A stretch of 64,000 nt of DNA, taken from Bacteroidales bacterium. GTDB lineage: Bacteria; Bacteroidota; Bacteroidia; Bacteroidales; UBA932. Positions within the stretch are counted from its first letter, which is position 1; each line of letters starts with the position of its first letter. A model generated the notes under the pieces. The model worked only from the letters and a program-made list of their open reading frames with translations, had not been told where the DNA came from and made no database searches. The stretch spans positions 62,001 to 126,000 of the forward strand of contig JAFWOY010000040.1 in NCBI GenBank assembly GCA_017509755.1. Reading direction: 5' to 3'. The position numbers and the translations under genes were made by a program. Of this stretch, positions 63,354-64,000 are shown piece after piece.

Positions 63354-64000
63354 ATGAAAAGATTTACGCTCATTCTCCTGACGGTCCTGATGGCCGCCGC
63401 CTGCCGCAAGGTTTCTCCCGACCAGCGGATTGCCCAGATCAGCAAGTATTTTGACAAGACAGATAACACCTATGTCGAAGACCTGCAGCGCTTCGACAAC
63501 GAAAAACGGCTGGATTATCTCACGCTGACGATTGCCAAAGAACTCAATGCCGCCGATATCTTTACCATCGAACATGCGGACGCCCAGTCGCTGGTTGCCC
63601 AGTTCCCGGGTCGTGAAAAGAAACAGATGCGTTATTCCATTCTCTCCGCTTCGCTCGACGATCCCGAAGCCTGCGCAGTGGCACTCAGCACGCTCAAGGC
63701 GCTCAAAGACCTGAAGCTCAAGCCGAATGGAACCATCCACGCGCTTTTCTACAGCAACGCGGTGGATACGGCCGGTGTTTCCGGACTGGACGCGGTCTTC
63801 CAGGATATCCGTGATTCGGAGGAGCAGATCACTTTCGAATTGGAGCTCACTACGCGCGACAGCCTGGCCCGTCACACGTTTGTCATCGAGGACAAGGAAT
63901 TCTTTGCCGACCAGCTTATCGAAGTCGTTCCGCCGTATATGGCAAAGTTGGGGACCTTCCAGTTCAGGAAAGGTCGTTATCCCAACCGCGAATGGCCCAT
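63354..64000 (+). CDS. Lipoprotein with M28/M20-like core, unknown (runs off right edge)
   Basis: An open frame from ATG 63354 to the window end, 215 residues visible without a stop. Lipobox MAAAC at about residues 13-17. The mature part has SASLDDPEACAVALSTLKALKDL and KPNGTIHALFYSN, which resemble the aspartate-containing helix and following strand of M28/M20 peptidases, but the usual metal-binding Glu after the strand is not obvious (SNAVDTAG). It may be an inactive or divergent peptidase-like protein. It follows the PLP-binding protein gene closely. The remainder of the gene is outside the window. Confidence 0.55.
   Translation, partial: MKRFTLILLTVLMAAACRKVSPDQRIAQISKYFDKTDNTYVEDLQRFDNEKRLDYLTLTIAKELNAADIFTIEHADAQSLVAQFPGREKKQMRYSILSASLDDPEACAVALSTLKALKDLKLKPNGTIHALFYSNAVDTAGVSGLDAVFQDIRDSEEQITFELELTTRDSLARHTFVIEDKEFFADQLIEVVPPYMAKLGTFQFRKGRYPNREWP

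Overview
The window is a GC-rich chromosomal segment of a member of the Bacteroidales. Four things support this: many short lipoprotein signal peptides with Bacteroidetes-type lipoboxes; promoter boxes of the Bacteroidetes form TAnnTTTG; the fused formiminotransferase-cyclodeaminase and long (670-residue) urocanase of Bacteroidetes histidine catabolism; and families such as DUF3467, DUF349, THUMP-like methyltransferase and PorT-like barrels. A cysteate synthase points towards the sulfonolipid-making part of the order (Alistipes-like and relatives), but genus cannot be fixed from the sequence alone. No tRNA, rRNA, CRISPR array or insertion sequence was seen.

Layout. 1-6905 (+): histidine utilisation operon (ftcD C-terminal part, hutU, hutH, hutI) followed by a small lipoprotein and a glycerophosphodiesterase-like lipoprotein. 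7018-16504 (-): a small basic protein, an acyl-CoA synthetase, DUF3467 protein, ribonuclease Y, a probable 6S RNA, ZapA and a coiled-coil partner, a 5'-nucleotidase, an omega-amidase, a DAACS symporter and a MalY/PatB-type lyase. 16618-25093 (+): a compact heterodisulfide-reductase-like operon in the order C1-B1-A-C2-(E/D fusion), then cysteate synthase and a GH89 alpha-N-acetylglucosaminidase, all overlapping or nearly touching. 25231-28322 (-): folC and a phosphohexomutase. 28376-30702 (+): a THUMP-like methyltransferase and a LOG-family protein.

30666-34137: an AT-richer island (serpin, ECF sigma factor, membrane-anchored beta-barrel protein, small lipoprotein) bounded by 47-bp near-perfect direct repeats that sit on the 3' ends of the two host genes. 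34084-53568 (-): sixteen genes in one direction with no gap above 11 bp. The promoter-proximal part is housekeeping (surE, lpxB, dapF, a 4HB-type membrane protein, trkH, a RecD-like helicase, a zinc metallopeptidase, a DPP4-like peptidase). The distal part is an eight-gene set: a TIR-TM-MORN protein, four secreted proteins, two cysteine-ladder LRR lipoproteins with EF-hand-like loops, and an ABC exporter.

53671-64000: gapA with a clear terminator, a second 5'-nucleotidase, then 1.85 kb of gene-free DNA packed with palindromes, then divergent trmD (-) and DUF349-yidC-PLP-binding protein-lipoprotein (+), the last running off the right edge.

The strongest candidates for undescribed biology are the Hdr-like module tied to cysteate synthase, the TIR/MORN/LRR/ABC gene set, the repeat-bounded serpin/sigma island, and the nested-palindrome elements between genes.
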